Shown here one piece after another: positions 14,432 to 26,345 of a stretch of 64,000 bases of DNA. Every line of letters begins with the position of its first letter. The first letter of the stretch is position 1. The notes beneath the pieces are model-generated. The model was not told the DNA's origin, made no database searches, and saw only the letters and a program-made list of their open reading frames with translations. This DNA is from Paramacrobiotus metropolitanus (Eukaryota; Tardigrada; Eutardigrada; Parachela; Macrobiotidae), in assembly GCF_019649055.1 (NCBI RefSeq), contig NW_026570238.1:62001-126000 (forward strand), in the 5' to 3' direction. A program made the translations under genes and the position numbers.

Positions 14432-15520
14432 CGTAATTACGTACTTACATTTCGTACCGTACATGTTATACGAGTACTGTACCTTTCGCTGTAATCTGAT
14501 CGTATTCGCTATGTGGATTGGACTTCTGCTTTTTCTTATTCTATTTGAGCAAATTTTGGAATTTAGTTTGGATTAATTTGTACGTAAAAGTAGCTTGCTT
14601 GATCTACCTCGTTCCGTACCAAGAAGTAATCTGCTGTTTTCCGCCAGAAGTGATAACAAAATTTTGTTGAGTGGCTTTGCCACTTTAGCCTTTAACTGGC
14701 TTTTGAATATAGTATAGAATACTCGTAGACAGTGTTGAACGTAGCGTGCTATCTAATCAGCTTAATCATTCGTCATTGTGACAACAGCAAGTCAACTGAT
14801 TATCTGAAGCATTTTGAGAATTTGTCAGATCTATTCTCTCCCTGTGTGTGTTGATTTTGGGTAATTCGTATGGTTAAGTGTCTCTGGTGGAGCGCTGTGG
14901 CGTTTCGACTTTCGCTGAGGAAGATCTGGCGAGGAAATAGGAGACATCGTGGACGTAATGATCTTGAGTTCTGCGAGGGTGTTTCTGTGTGCCTGCAGGC
15001 CGTAGACAGAACGGACAGCACAGCGAAATTGCGAATCACCGTAAGTTGAACGTAGAACTTGCTTGATTGTAGTGCAATCGTGCAGCGTTTGATCTTGCAT
15101 AATATATCTGATTCTCGTACCGCGACCTGAATTAATGGGTCACAGTTGTGGACCTTGATTCTGTTATGACTTACCTTTAACCCACATTTCTAACATTAAA
15201 CATTGCACTGCGGCACAAAACAGTCTGCGAAGAGCATTTTGTATGCGTGGTAGTTTTCTTATTGAATTTGTAGTTTGTTTGCCACTTTATTTAAACATTC
15301 TTTGGACATCTAGCAGGTAAGCAAGTGGCTTCTCAAACAGAGATTTTGAAGACTTTTGGGGAAATCGCAATATTACTTTGAGCAATTTGTTTCAGTGCAT
15401 ATTAAGGGAATATTTAGGTATTTGTTAGCATTTTGTTTTACCGATTTTGAGCACTTATAATTGAATAATTACACTTCAGCGTTAATTCAGTAATTAATTA
15501 AAGCGAATTTGCAGAACGTG

Positions 15521-15591
15521 CGACTTATGTCACATAAGTCGATTAAAAATAACATTCCACATAAGTTATGTGGAATGTTATTTTTAATCGA
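15521..15591. repeat. Two adjacent near-perfect hairpins
   Basis: A 21-base inverted repeat (15521-15541, 10-bp arms, one-base loop) runs directly into a second with 26-bp arms and a one-base loop (15539-15591). The two overlap by three bases (15539-15541). Both arms of the second include the ATTCCACATAA/TTATGTGGAAT core. Confidence 0.85.
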
Positions 15592-16171
15592 GAAAATGAC
15601 ACTACTGTACTTACTAAGTAGGTGCAGCTTTTCCGTGCTCAGTTTTACTTTGCTGTCTTTCTTTTTCGTTGGTGTAAAACATAAGTAGTATTAATCGTAA
15701 GTACAGTACTGTACACGAACAGTGTTACAGCAGTTTCTGATCATGACATTACCGTGGAGAAATTTTCTTAGAATCAGCACCTTGCATTGAGACAGGGCAA
15801 TAAATAGAAGCCCGTTATGACAGTGTATTCACTATTCCGGTTTTAATGCGTCATCCAAATGGAACTGGCTGACTACCGTAGCTGTGCACCGTATACTGTA
15901 CCTACATACCTGTAAAAATCAGTTGTATGTTTCTGTTTCATGCCATAATATCCACATGACGAATTTGATTCTATTCAATCCACTCTGCGCGTGATATACT
16001 ATTGATTTGTCACTGCGAGTCGTTTGTTGATCTTTTTCCGTTCTTAGTTGGTGGCTCACAGTACGCCTACACTTTTGGATTGTGCGATTACATTGAAATC
16101 GACATCCTTCTCCATAATATCCTTCGCTACACAACGTCCAGTGGCGAATTCCTCCAGCAGAAGTCCAGACG

Positions 16172-19100
16172 ATGGGAACTCGTTTGTTCTCCAGCGCAAC
16201 GTATCACAGTCGTAATGGAAGTTTTGTCAACAGTAGCTACACCTCCGGATCAGATGAGCATGTCTCCTTGGTCGGACCAGGCCACCCGGAACCCGTGGAG
16301 ACGGTTATCAGTCTGAACACATGCAACTGTGATCCGCTGATTAAGATCGACGATATCCCTCTATCGCGGGACAGCCGCTCCAGCCTGTATGACTCAGTGT
16401 ATTGTGGAGAGAATGGCGATACTCATTTCCTCGTGGAGACACCTGACAGTAAGTTGGAATGCCGCGGTTCCCATTCGCGCCAATCCAGCACCAGCTCCGT
16501 CAGTGATTTCCGTCCCACGGTCAGAAATTATCCAGAAGAAAAATTGAAAACGTTGCTAGCGTTGGGATTTCTGTTCGTTGGACTGTTTTGCACGACGCTG
16601 GCACTGGCGTTTGTTCATGATCGACTGCCGGATGGACCGCCACTTCCGGATGTCGTTTTCAGTCTAGTTCCCCAATGGGATTATGGATTGGCCATGTCCG
16701 AGTACCTGTTAATGCTCTGTGTGTACCCTACGATTATCCTAATGGCTTTTCACCGGCACAGGTAATTCAACCATTTTTTTGTTAGGGTTTTGTTGCGCTC
16801 CTTTTTTAAATATTAAAATTTTGTAAAGCTATGGGAATCCCCAGCAGCGGAATTTTTGATATCGCATTTAAATCGACATACTTGACAAAAGTTGATTTTC
16901 TTCAAATTCTTTTCTTCGAAATTACGCCTGATTAGGCGCTTTGTGCACGGGGGCCTGCCTTGTCTAGGTAATTTCGTTAAAAGCATTACATTATGAACTA
17001 TGTAATTTGGATGTAGTGGATGATTCAACAATCTTGCTCAATCCATCGCTTCCATTACCTTTTTTAAATCAATACCGTTTTCCAAGGAAAATTAAGTGAG
17101 TGGCGCTAAGTTTTCGATATATTCTCCAAGCCATATAATGATGCTAAGAGTTGTGTAGGATTTCTCATTACATTCTTCACGGGGCGCTTGCTTGTCGTCG
17201 CGTTTGATGTAAGTTTCGGTGTACATGTCAGGTGCTGACGATGGAATACCTGCCGATCGATTTACCGAACGCATGCCTTGCACTTGACAGTGTTGGCTAT
17301 CTTGTATCGTTTATTTGATGCTTGACTATATTTGCATTCTGTATCGGTAGGTGGATCGTATTTCGACGAGTGTTCGTCATTGTGGGTCTGCTCTACCTCG
17401 GCCGCAGTATTACCATGCTGGTGACAGCGGTTCCTGTGGCCAATACGCATTATTTCTGCCAACCAAAGGTGCGTACACGGAAGCGAGAGCGTTATGCATA
17501 TGAATCAATCGAGAGATTTTCTCAGCTTTATGATATAAATCTGTCTCACGTAATTTATTCAGTGCTTGTTACCTGAAATCTGGTCACAATCAGCCTGTTA
17601 CTCTCCCTTGACTCGAATGTAAATTATTTAATTCGGGAAAGCGCGAAAGTTTCAACCTTGTTGTTCCAACGAATTTACACGGACTTACCGTAGTATGATT
17701 GCAGGGTGGTTTTGCACAAACAAACTACAATTTCGCTTATAAAAAATTCTGCATTGCTAGCAAATTCACGCGAAGTACGGTATTATGTAAATGTTTGCGG
17801 GAAACGTTTTGACTTTTCACACATTTGTCAGTTGGACTGGTAGTGGTGGTGGAAATGAGTCAGTAAAAAGAATTTGGTGCATGCGTAAAAAGATTTTGAA
17901 GATAGCTCAAAAATGCGATTTTGGGTAGTGTATCTCATGTGTATCGGGGAGGTTTGTCGCATTAAGATCAGAAGCCGAGAAATTGATAATAAGTCTTGCC
18001 TTTATTAGAGAGATTGTTACGAAGCTCTGGCACAGATTAGGTATATCTTTTATTTACATATTTTTTTACAACTTTTTAATTTCATCGGTTTTTGTTACTG
18101 TTGTGAACTTGTGGTTACTGCGAGGAATATTTGATTAAAACTGCTTTCCCTAATCGTTAATCAGTGAAAGTAACAGAAAGACAATAATAACATAAAACAG
18201 CTTACGGTTAGAAAATTGCCAGGATGTTGTTAATTGTCACGACACAAATTATAGATGTGTAATCATGAAGTGACTTCTTTGCTGAGGAGATATAAAAGTG
18301 ATAACGTTGCTGATGTTGTAGATGAATATTACTGGACCAAGTACCATTCTGCTACGAGCATGGACATTACTATCAGGATTTGGCATGTCAATTAATGGCA
18401 AACATTACTACTGTGGAGATTATATTTATAGTGGCCATACCTGTATGTTGGTCCTTTCCGCTCTGATTTATGGTGAATGTAAGTGCTTTGGTAATTTCAT
18501 TATTGTGCTAACAGTGTGAACATGTGCAGTAAAAGTGTTCGCCAGGAAATTTTTATGTTAAATGTTAGAGAAACAATCCAGTTTGGGGTCCATGCCATGC
18601 CTACGTATTAAAACGGTGTTAATGGAAAATGCTTTGTAGATCTACCACGGAAGGGATGGATTGCTAAGGCGTTGAGGATATTTTTCTACTCCTGTAGCAC
18701 TTTAGGTGTGATTCTGGTTTCCATCTCCCGCGGCCATTACACTGTGGACATTGTTATCGCCTACGTTGTTACCACGGTGGTGTTCTGGATCTATCACACC
18801 ATTTGCGCCCATCCTCAACTAAAGGTCAGCGAAGCGGTTAATGTGTTAAATTTGAGTATCTCGCTAACGTTCGCTAACTCTTACTGTAGATGGAGTTCGG
18901 TTTCTCAGACTAAGGCACTAACCATTAGCTCTTTTTGCATTCGGTTGTGCGAACTGTTTTGCTAAAACGTTGTTAAGTATTGCCGAGTGAATGGCCTGCA
19001 AATAACGATTTTTAAATTGAACGATTCAAGCTTCCATAAAAGATGTGCTATGGCCATCTGTTTCTGGCTGATTGTCCACTTCTTGTTTATTTCCGGTTTA

Positions 19101-19323
19101 TTTTGACTTTCCGGCTATCGATTTTCTGTGTGTGTGATTGTATATGATTCCTTGTCATTCACAGGCGTTTTCTCAGAACAATCATTTGTCCCGTATGTGG
19201 TGGTTCCGGTTTGTGATATTCTTTGAAGAGAACGTCCCCGATGGGAAATTGCCGTTGCGCTACAACTATCCCTTTCCTTGGCCTAAACGCTGCATCAATC
19301 TTAAATGGGACTACATGGAGTGA
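16172..19323 (+). CDS. Sphingomyelin synthase family (SMS/CPE synthase) membrane enzyme
   Basis: Five exons (16172-16761, 17351-17468, 18322-18478, 18640-18824, 19165-19323) give 402 residues in phase. A hydrophilic N-terminus of about 125 residues, rich in Ser, precedes the family start EEKLKTLLALGF and about six membrane segments. Catalytic motifs of the lipid phosphatase fold are present: CGDYIYSGHT (His near residue 275) and SRGHYTVDI (His and Asp near 321 and 325). The C-terminal NYPFPWPKRC signature also matches. The enzyme transfers a phosphocholine or phosphoethanolamine head group to ceramide on the lumenal or outer leaflet (family knowledge). CGDY in place of CGDF leans towards SMS1/2 over SAMD8, but the head group cannot be read from sequence. 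The chosen ATG is the first in frame after an upstream stop. No SAM domain is seen. Confidence 0.92.
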
Positions 19324-20210
19324 TGTCACTTTTATGATGATTTGGTGTGATTCGCAAGTGTTTTGCCATAGCCGCGTTGCGTCCTTGAATACCTAATTCG
19401 TCTATTTGGTTGGATCGTTTGGTACGGATGAAGTGATCACGATTCAAAGCGCACCTTTCAAGATTTAGCCGAACAGAGAAAAAAATGTTTTATTTTGGCC
19501 TGTGAATCGAAGTTTCAGAGTACTCCATGGCAGTATTCCTACCTGTTGTTTTTTACAGTTGACTTTTACTGGTTTTAATCGCAGCGTACATTTGCGAAAA
19601 GAGTAGTTATTAGACTTTATTAATCCGGTTGTTGTAATGGATTGATAATCTAGATTAATTTGTAGAATATGTTGGTTTTTTGCAAATTCTGATGGACGTT
19701 AATTATCGTTATAGGCAGCTGCTATCTGTGTCTCTTGTTTTCTACGATGATGTTATGAATAATACACTTTGCGAGCGATTTGTTCGATACTTTGTTTGAC
19801 AACAAGCATGTAACAGAGCAGTGCTGAAGGACAGTGAGAAAGCATTTTATTTCGCCGAGATAGTGCTGAAAGTTTTAATAATACAAAAACTAAGCCGTAA
19901 TACATATGAATCAATAAAAATCTGAACTTCCTGCAGCATCAACATCAATGGTTTGCAGATAGTTGACATACGAAAGGGATATAATCTGGATTTGGCAGGA
20001 TAACTAGAATTCCGTATTTGTTAGTCAGTATCATCTAAAATCGTTAGCAGGAAAAATATACGTTGTCTGTACAGTTGCTATTCGCTAGCTTAAAACGCTG
20101 CAGAATGCGGAAAGGAAAATACAGCATGAGCTAATTAGTGCTAGCTACGTATCATGTTACAATGCCCGTGATAATATTGGCATTTTTCCGGGGTAGCCGC
20201 AGAGGTATTG
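19324..20210. other. Convergent 3' region of the synthase and STAC genes
   Basis: No gene is seen. A + strand AATAAA at 19913-19918 suits the synthase. Minus-strand AATAAA hexamers (TTTATT at 19616-19621 and 19846-19851) suit the STAC-like gene. The transcripts therefore probably overlap at their 3' ends. Confidence 0.45.
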
Positions 20211-23200
20211 CTAGTCGTAAGTTTTCGGTAGATTATTATCGAAATAGCCCAGCATTTGCAAATATTTCAAGGGACAGCAAGCTCTCTTTCCTCCACATCT
20301 GATGGGAACCTAGTGAAACAATGGAACGTTTCATTTCAGAAAGCGCACGCTGCTGACCGAACAACTGACCATGCCGGCTTCGTCGGGTCCTGTGGTCATA
20401 ACAATCTGCAAAAACAAGTGAAACAGCTGCAGAACGAATGCGGAAGAATAAGTATATTTACATGCACACTCATGTAGTTAACTGTTCATATGGAAATTCT
20501 GCAGTGATTATAACATGACTGCATATATACAACGTGCAAAATGACATGCACCGAATCCCAAGGCGAGAAATTTAATTATGAACATGGGAAAAAGTCCTTT
20601 TTCTATCCGTCAACTTACGTCGTCTTTTGATAGTCGAAGAACCGTCCCGTTTTCATTCAGCTGCAGCGCATGTGTGACAACGCAGACTTTTTCATTGGGG
20701 TTAACACGAGCGACACATTCCCTGAAAAAGAAAGCGTCGCTTTTGTGCGCTTTTGCTTGCACATGCATTTCATTTTCCAAAACCAGTCGTATCGACAATC
20801 TGCCTACCCACACAACTGTGCAGCTACAGTACTTACACACGTTAATATAATATACAGCTTCGCGTTAACTTCTAACCTGGGAAAATAGCCTGCCGAGGTA
20901 CCAAAACCTTTTCCCTTCCACCAGTCAGGTTGCGATGTGTCCGTTACCTGTAAAAGTTGCAACTTTTTGGATAATGCCGAAACCGTGAGCTTTTCCAACA
21001 AAGTGTAGCAAATCAAACAAATAGAAGAGAAAGAACGTCATGCATATCTGCTATCAGTGCAACTTACCACTATGCGGTCACCGGGTCTTAATTCAAGTTC
21101 GTCCGGCCCTAAGAAAAATTTAATTAAAAATTAGCATCGGTTGCGGCATAGATGCGGCAATATTGGCGATATTTCTGGAAATGTTGTTAAGATGTCAGAC
21201 ATAACACAGCGCGGATCGGAGTCAATCGATTGCGCTGCATATGTGGTACTGTTATCGTCGCTACGCGTTTAACTACAGACTAACCTTTGGGTCGATAACT
21301 TTGAAGAGCAACGAACACATTTAGTGGAAGCGAACGTTCCACGGGTTTCTGAAAAAAAATCAGCATAAATTATGGGAATCATGAATATCTACGCTTTTTT
21401 GTCTTTCTCGCCAAGCCTATTGCCTATGCCAAGTAAACAGCACTCGTTATACTTGGAACATTTTGTTAGATGACATCACAGTGATCACACCAATTTAATA
21501 AATTTTAAAATCTTCATTATTTTCTGTACTAATTCCGCAAGTTCAGAATTTGCTATAAAACAGTTATCACGTACATAGTACACGTACGTACAGTTATCAC
21601 GTACAGTTATCACGTACCGGTAAAACTGTTGGGGCCAGCAGTGCAATATCCGAATCCTTTTCCGAGCTCTCACCGTAATCAAGTGATTTATGCCGCAACA
21701 TCTTCATACTCTGCAGGAGACGTTGTTTTGCTCCGGGACTTTGAGCCCCTACAGTTAGAAAATAGATTTAAATCAAGAGAATATAAAATTTGCTTCGATG
21801 TCAATAATGTTAGAGCTAAATAGGGAATACTCCTGATAAAGGTCATACACGGCAAATACGGGGTCTTGTTCCGGAAACATATTCCATTGGTACGAGTATT
21901 AGTTCTGTGTTTTATGACATAAGCGCTCTGAACACGCTAACTTCATTTATTTTAAAATGTTATTTCAGCGTGCGGTTTGATATTGAGTTAACAGCGAATC
22001 GGTAGTTACAACTTATGTAAATCTTTCCGTTGGTTGCATTCCGTATATCTTAAAATTGTTTTTTACAATTTCTTTTTTCAAATGTTTGGCTGGTTGTATA
22101 TATACCTTGCATCACAGCTGCCACAGTGCTATTTCCTCGCTCCAGCGCCGGCTTCCCTTTACGACCCTGGATAAGTTCTTGCGGTGGTTCATTATCCAGC
22201 GATATGCTCTTCATTCGCGCATTCAGCATTGGGGCTCTAACTTGTGCTGTTGTTGATTCCGGTTCTGACATGGAACTGTTTCTGCGATCTGCAGAACAAC
22301 AATGTAGCAAACGTTAAAATAACAGCCGTATTTTGAAAGTTTGAATATCAAAATTTTTGGCGGTTGTAAAATTTTTTAATTGATTTTTCTTTATTAAGGT
22401 TCTCGAATATCACTTATTGTTAATAAAAGCAAAGCAACTAATCGTAAACTCAACGATGCATATTCGCTTTTGTAGAAACCCTAACTGAATCAGTGCAGAA
22501 CTGGTTTTTTAGCAAAACGAAGAAATTTCTTTTTAAACCATGATGTCTTTACTGAGTATTTTTACCAATTAACCGTCTTGAAGATGTGGTGTTTCCTGCG
22601 CCAGATGTACTGGGAAGGGTATCATTGCTGGATCTGGGCGTTGATCTCCTATATTCCGAACTGAAGCCGCTATCGCTCCCATCCGGTCGCGGTTTGCTAT
22701 TCAAATTTGCTCCTACGAAATCATACAGATGAGGCTCTTGAGATTGCAAATTTGGTGCAATTGGTAATGTGGTTTATACAGTAGTTGCAAATAAGAACCT
22801 TTCTTTAGCAGCAAATAAACGGGATCCATGTCGCGATCATCGCCATTTCCGATTGCTGCTTTGTAACTGGCGTCTTGTACCAAAGAAGTCTTGGATGAAC
22901 CAATTAGATCGTTACCCAGTGGATCTGAACGGTTGAACAAATTTCGACGGAGCCTTGGCTATAAAAACAATTACAATGCATACTCGAATCAGTCGGATGT
23001 ATGTATCATGTATTTACGATTATATATACGTAATTCATGTCAGTCAGTATCAACACACGTACTATAATCACGAATACGATCGCTTTTTCTTCTGCAAATA
23101 CCAGTTAGGTTATAGTTAGAAAAGCAAAACTAATGTTCACAAAATTAATTTACTCAGTACTGTTATTTTTTCCATTGCTTTTACTTTTCTTTTTACGAAA

Positions 23201-24414
23201 TTTGTAAAAATTTCGTAATTCCTGTCATTCGCGAACATTGTGTGAACCATACAGGCAATGTGAAACTGTTATCGCGTGTGTACAGACGTAACACTGGAAG
23301 ATTTACCATTGCCAAGGGCACCCAATTCCATTATAAAAAACATTTGAATGCGCTCCTGCAGGTTACGTATACAGCAATTCCAATCTCATCCGGTCTCAAT
23401 TAGGATTCCCTGACCGGAACCGGCAGCCAGCGAACCATAGCATTAATAAAGCAGGAGTTCCACATAAGCGGACCATTATCATTATCCTTATAAGCACTTA
23501 ATCTTTTTGTAGTGGAATAGAGCCTTGTTTTGCTGACTGAATCGGAAGTATACCAAACACAATTTTCCCGTACACACGCTCTGTGGTCTAAGCTGATGAG
23601 CCACTTCGCATACAGATATTATAACTATAAATATGACGTGCATGATTATGTACTTCAAATCAGTCTAACTGAAAAACATGATTCACAACAATTAATCATG
23701 GCCAAAAAAATAATTGTACTTGTGCTCCAGTGCCATAATAATGAAGATAATAATAATTTCTATCACTAATCCTAACCATAGTCTCGTCGAGATATAGATG
23801 TCTTTAAAAACACCTCTTAACGTATTAGTGTACTAGTACAATCTATGCAGAAATTTTAATTCAAGACGCTTTAGGTTATTTTTTCAGCCGGCTCTTACGA
23901 TTTAATACTGCACTATATTCGTACACGATATTCATTCTAAAGTATTTATGTTCGTACTTGATAATAAGACTTTATTTTACAGCATGCGTATTGCGTACAT
24001 GTACATATGGCTGTATTAAGCAAAAAATTTGTGATTTATTACTGTTTTTAATTGGTTAAGGACATTTTGAAACACGGAATTTTTTTAATGAGCTGATATT
24101 CTATGAATCACGTTATCCATTTCAAAGAAACTACTTACGCTTTTTTGTCCACCAGGTCGCAGTTTGCTGTCACTTATACTGCCGACATATTCTTGTGGGA
24201 TCCGCTCAAGAGATTCCTTATGCTTCAGTGTACCATTGCGCTTGAGATTGAAAAACGCTCGCTTCCATTTGGTTTTCATGCCGGCATTGCTCATAACGGG
24301 TTCTGGTAAATCAGCTGGATTAATGTATCCAACCGACGAGCGACGCGAAGCATACCGTCCATCCAGGATACATAACTGAGAATCAACAGAGTGCTTCCGG
24401 TCTCGATATGCCAT
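20211..24414 (-). CDS. STAC-like double-SH3 protein lacking the C1 domain
   Basis: Twelve minus-strand exons close in phase: 24414-24139, 22958-22799, 22712-22566, 22288-22106, 21748-21674, 21552-21530, 21348-21285, 21108-21068, 20947-20877, 20721-20619, 20405-20370 and 20309-20211. They encode 425 residues. The sixth exon is a 23-nt microexon that is needed to keep frame. SH3-1 (about residues 297-352) shows NVFVALQSYRPKG, DELELRPGD and DWWKGKGFGTSAGYFP. It is followed by the STAC-like linker RVNPNEKVC and SH3-2, ending near KRACCPLKYLQML. STAC proteins tether and regulate CaV1 calcium channels in muscle and neurons (family knowledge). Usual STACs carry a cysteine-rich C1 domain upstream. 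Here the first 290 residues are polar, Ser-rich and nearly cysteine-free. A C1 exon from another promoter cannot be excluded. Confidence 0.8.
21561..21617. repeat. Short CAGTTATCACGTAC repeats in a STAC intron
   Basis: The 14-mer CAGTTATCACGTAC starts at 21561, 21591 and about 21604. The last two are tandem, sharing one base. The segment lies between the fifth and sixth STAC exons. Confidence 0.7.
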
Positions 24415-26345
24415 CGTACAACTTTGAGCAGTAATTAATTTTGGTAATAATTAATCAGGAAGTGTATTATGGCTTATAAACAGCATGCTATATACAACGC
24501 GATTAGCAGGAGCTATAAAAATACTGCTTGATAGCTAATTTCTCTTATGCAATGCAGTTCCAACTGGCAAAGGAAGACATAAATATCGAAAATCATAGTA
24601 CGCGCTACTATTCCGCAGAGTGTCATACTGCATCCAGAAATGATGGAAGGAAAATCTTTCGTCCCATTTATAGAATGAGAAAAATAATTGATACGGCCGT
24701 GAAATGCGTTTTGAGCCAGACGTGGCCAACCGAAGCAGTCAAGTGCACCAAAAGTCGCCCATCAAGGAACGGAAATCCCATCTGGGATTTGATATTTTAC
24801 AAGCAGGATCAGCTTATCGTACGCAGTTCACAACTAGCAGAGGAATGGCTCTCGCTAAACTGTACAAAGCGGTTACAGTTGCTAGTATAGCGAGTCTAGC
24901 CAGTATTTTCTGTCCTTTGCTTCACGTTTCAAATTTAACTTTCAAACGGGTTGTATTGTTTACCGCTCGACCTGACCAACTTGAGCTAACCAAAACAAAT
25001 CAATTTCCGACGATCAAGGCGTACGTATGTTACATTTCCTGTGAGCAGTGTGTTGCAGTCGTTGGGAAGAGCTTTTTTACATTTGCTGTTCGGATGTGCA
25101 GCTCTGTGCAGCCTAATATAACATCTGCGGTTTCGGCATGCAAGTAATCCCATCCCAAATCGTGAAAGGAAGATAAATATTCGTAGTAGCCTTACCAAAC
25201 ATGCCCGTGATGTTCACCTGGCATAATGTGCAACACAACGTGCAAAAACTAGAAGCAGAAAATCATCAAGTACAAGTAGTGAAATAACTGCATCGCATGC
25301 ATATGACAGGAAGTTAAAAATATGGTTTTTTCGTTGTAAATTCTTGCCATAAAAGAGAACATAACCAAGTAATACGCTATGCAACAACATATTAACTCCA
25401 TATAAATTTGCGGATAAGTACAGAATACTCGATGGCAGATGCGCGTCAACTACAAAGTAGCTTTTAATTCAGTCACTGCATTTCTTTCTATCCATTTGCT
25501 TACTCATTATCCAAAAAAGAGCATGGATACGATACGAGCGTTTGTAATCATCATAAATTCATATTCCATACACAATTGCACAAACTAATTTATTTTAACA
25601 AATGTGTTATATCTTACTTTATAACATGCGTGCAAGACTGATGAGTACATAAAAGAACGAGAAAATCTTCGCAGAAAACGTAACATGCCCATAGCACACC
25701 GCCCTGCTGTACAAATCTTATAATCTACATAAATATTTTTGAAATGCCAGTAAGCAACGCCTTTGCGAATCGTTTCACGGTTTGTTTTGTTGCAAAATTT
25801 TCGTGATAATTTTTATAGCTTTTGTAATACAGTACAATGAGAGAAAGCGGTAGGAAAGTTTTCTTTTATTTTTTCTATTAATTTTTAATGTTCTGATATC
25901 TGTTCGCTGTGCACATTTCATGTACCGGTATGAGCCATTTTCATGTATATTTTATGTACCCGTCTCATGTGAAGCGTTAGCAGTTTTCATCGTATTTGCT
26001 TACGTTATTTTCCAATGAAGTACTAAAGGTGTAAACCAATAACTGATTAGGCATAAAGAATAAAGAACATGTGTCGAAGAAAACGTCACGTGCCTGTGCG
26101 CACCTGTACGCAGTAATTACACGTAGTATGAATAAGAAAGCGAGTTACCATACATTCCAAACTTTGAAAAAGCGGGAAAAGCGCCTTTATTTCGCAAAAA
26201 GACACCCGTCTCACTTATTTCTACGATTGTGCGTCATAACTGAAATATGAGGATTTGCTGTGCAGCGGTCACTTCCGGACCCCGTGAAATGTTTTTCTTC
26301 GTCACAAGAAAGCAGGAAAAGGTTAAGCAGAAAGTAATTTTGTCG
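24415..26345. other. Gene-free interval between STAC and the F-BAR gene
   Basis: AT-rich sequence without a supported exon. I looked specifically for SH2 (FLVRES-like) and tyrosine kinase (HRDLAARN-like) motifs on the minus strand, which a FES/FER gene would need here, and found none. A possible terminal exon of the F-BAR gene at 26296-26234 is noted with that gene. Confidence 0.5.

Larger units (their letters stand above)
14140..16171. other. Interval upstream of sphingomyelin synthase
   Basis: No family-supported exon is seen. An ATG-initiated frame at 14870-15040 ends exactly at a GTAAGT donor but matches nothing I know (see rejected list). The interval contains a 72-bp palindrome and two adjacent hairpins, listed separately. 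The stretch just before 16172 is probably 5' UTR of the synthase gene. Confidence 0.4.

Noticed and set aside
14870-15040. ATG-started 57-codon frame ending exactly at a GTAAGT donor, as a possible first exon of sphingomyelin synthase
   Set aside because: The synthase already has its own ATG at 16172 preceded by an in-frame stop, the frame matches no known N-terminus such as a SAM domain, and no connecting exon was found.
23305-23363. Small minus-strand candidate exon in the first STAC intron (CTGCAG acceptor, GTAAAT donor)
   Set aside because: Its end phase does not fit the next STAC exon, and it encodes no C1-like cysteine pattern.
24528-25147. Overlapping plus-strand open frames of 120 and 147 codons
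   Set aside because: No splice sites, no compositional bias and no family resemblance; they look like chance frames in non-coding DNA.
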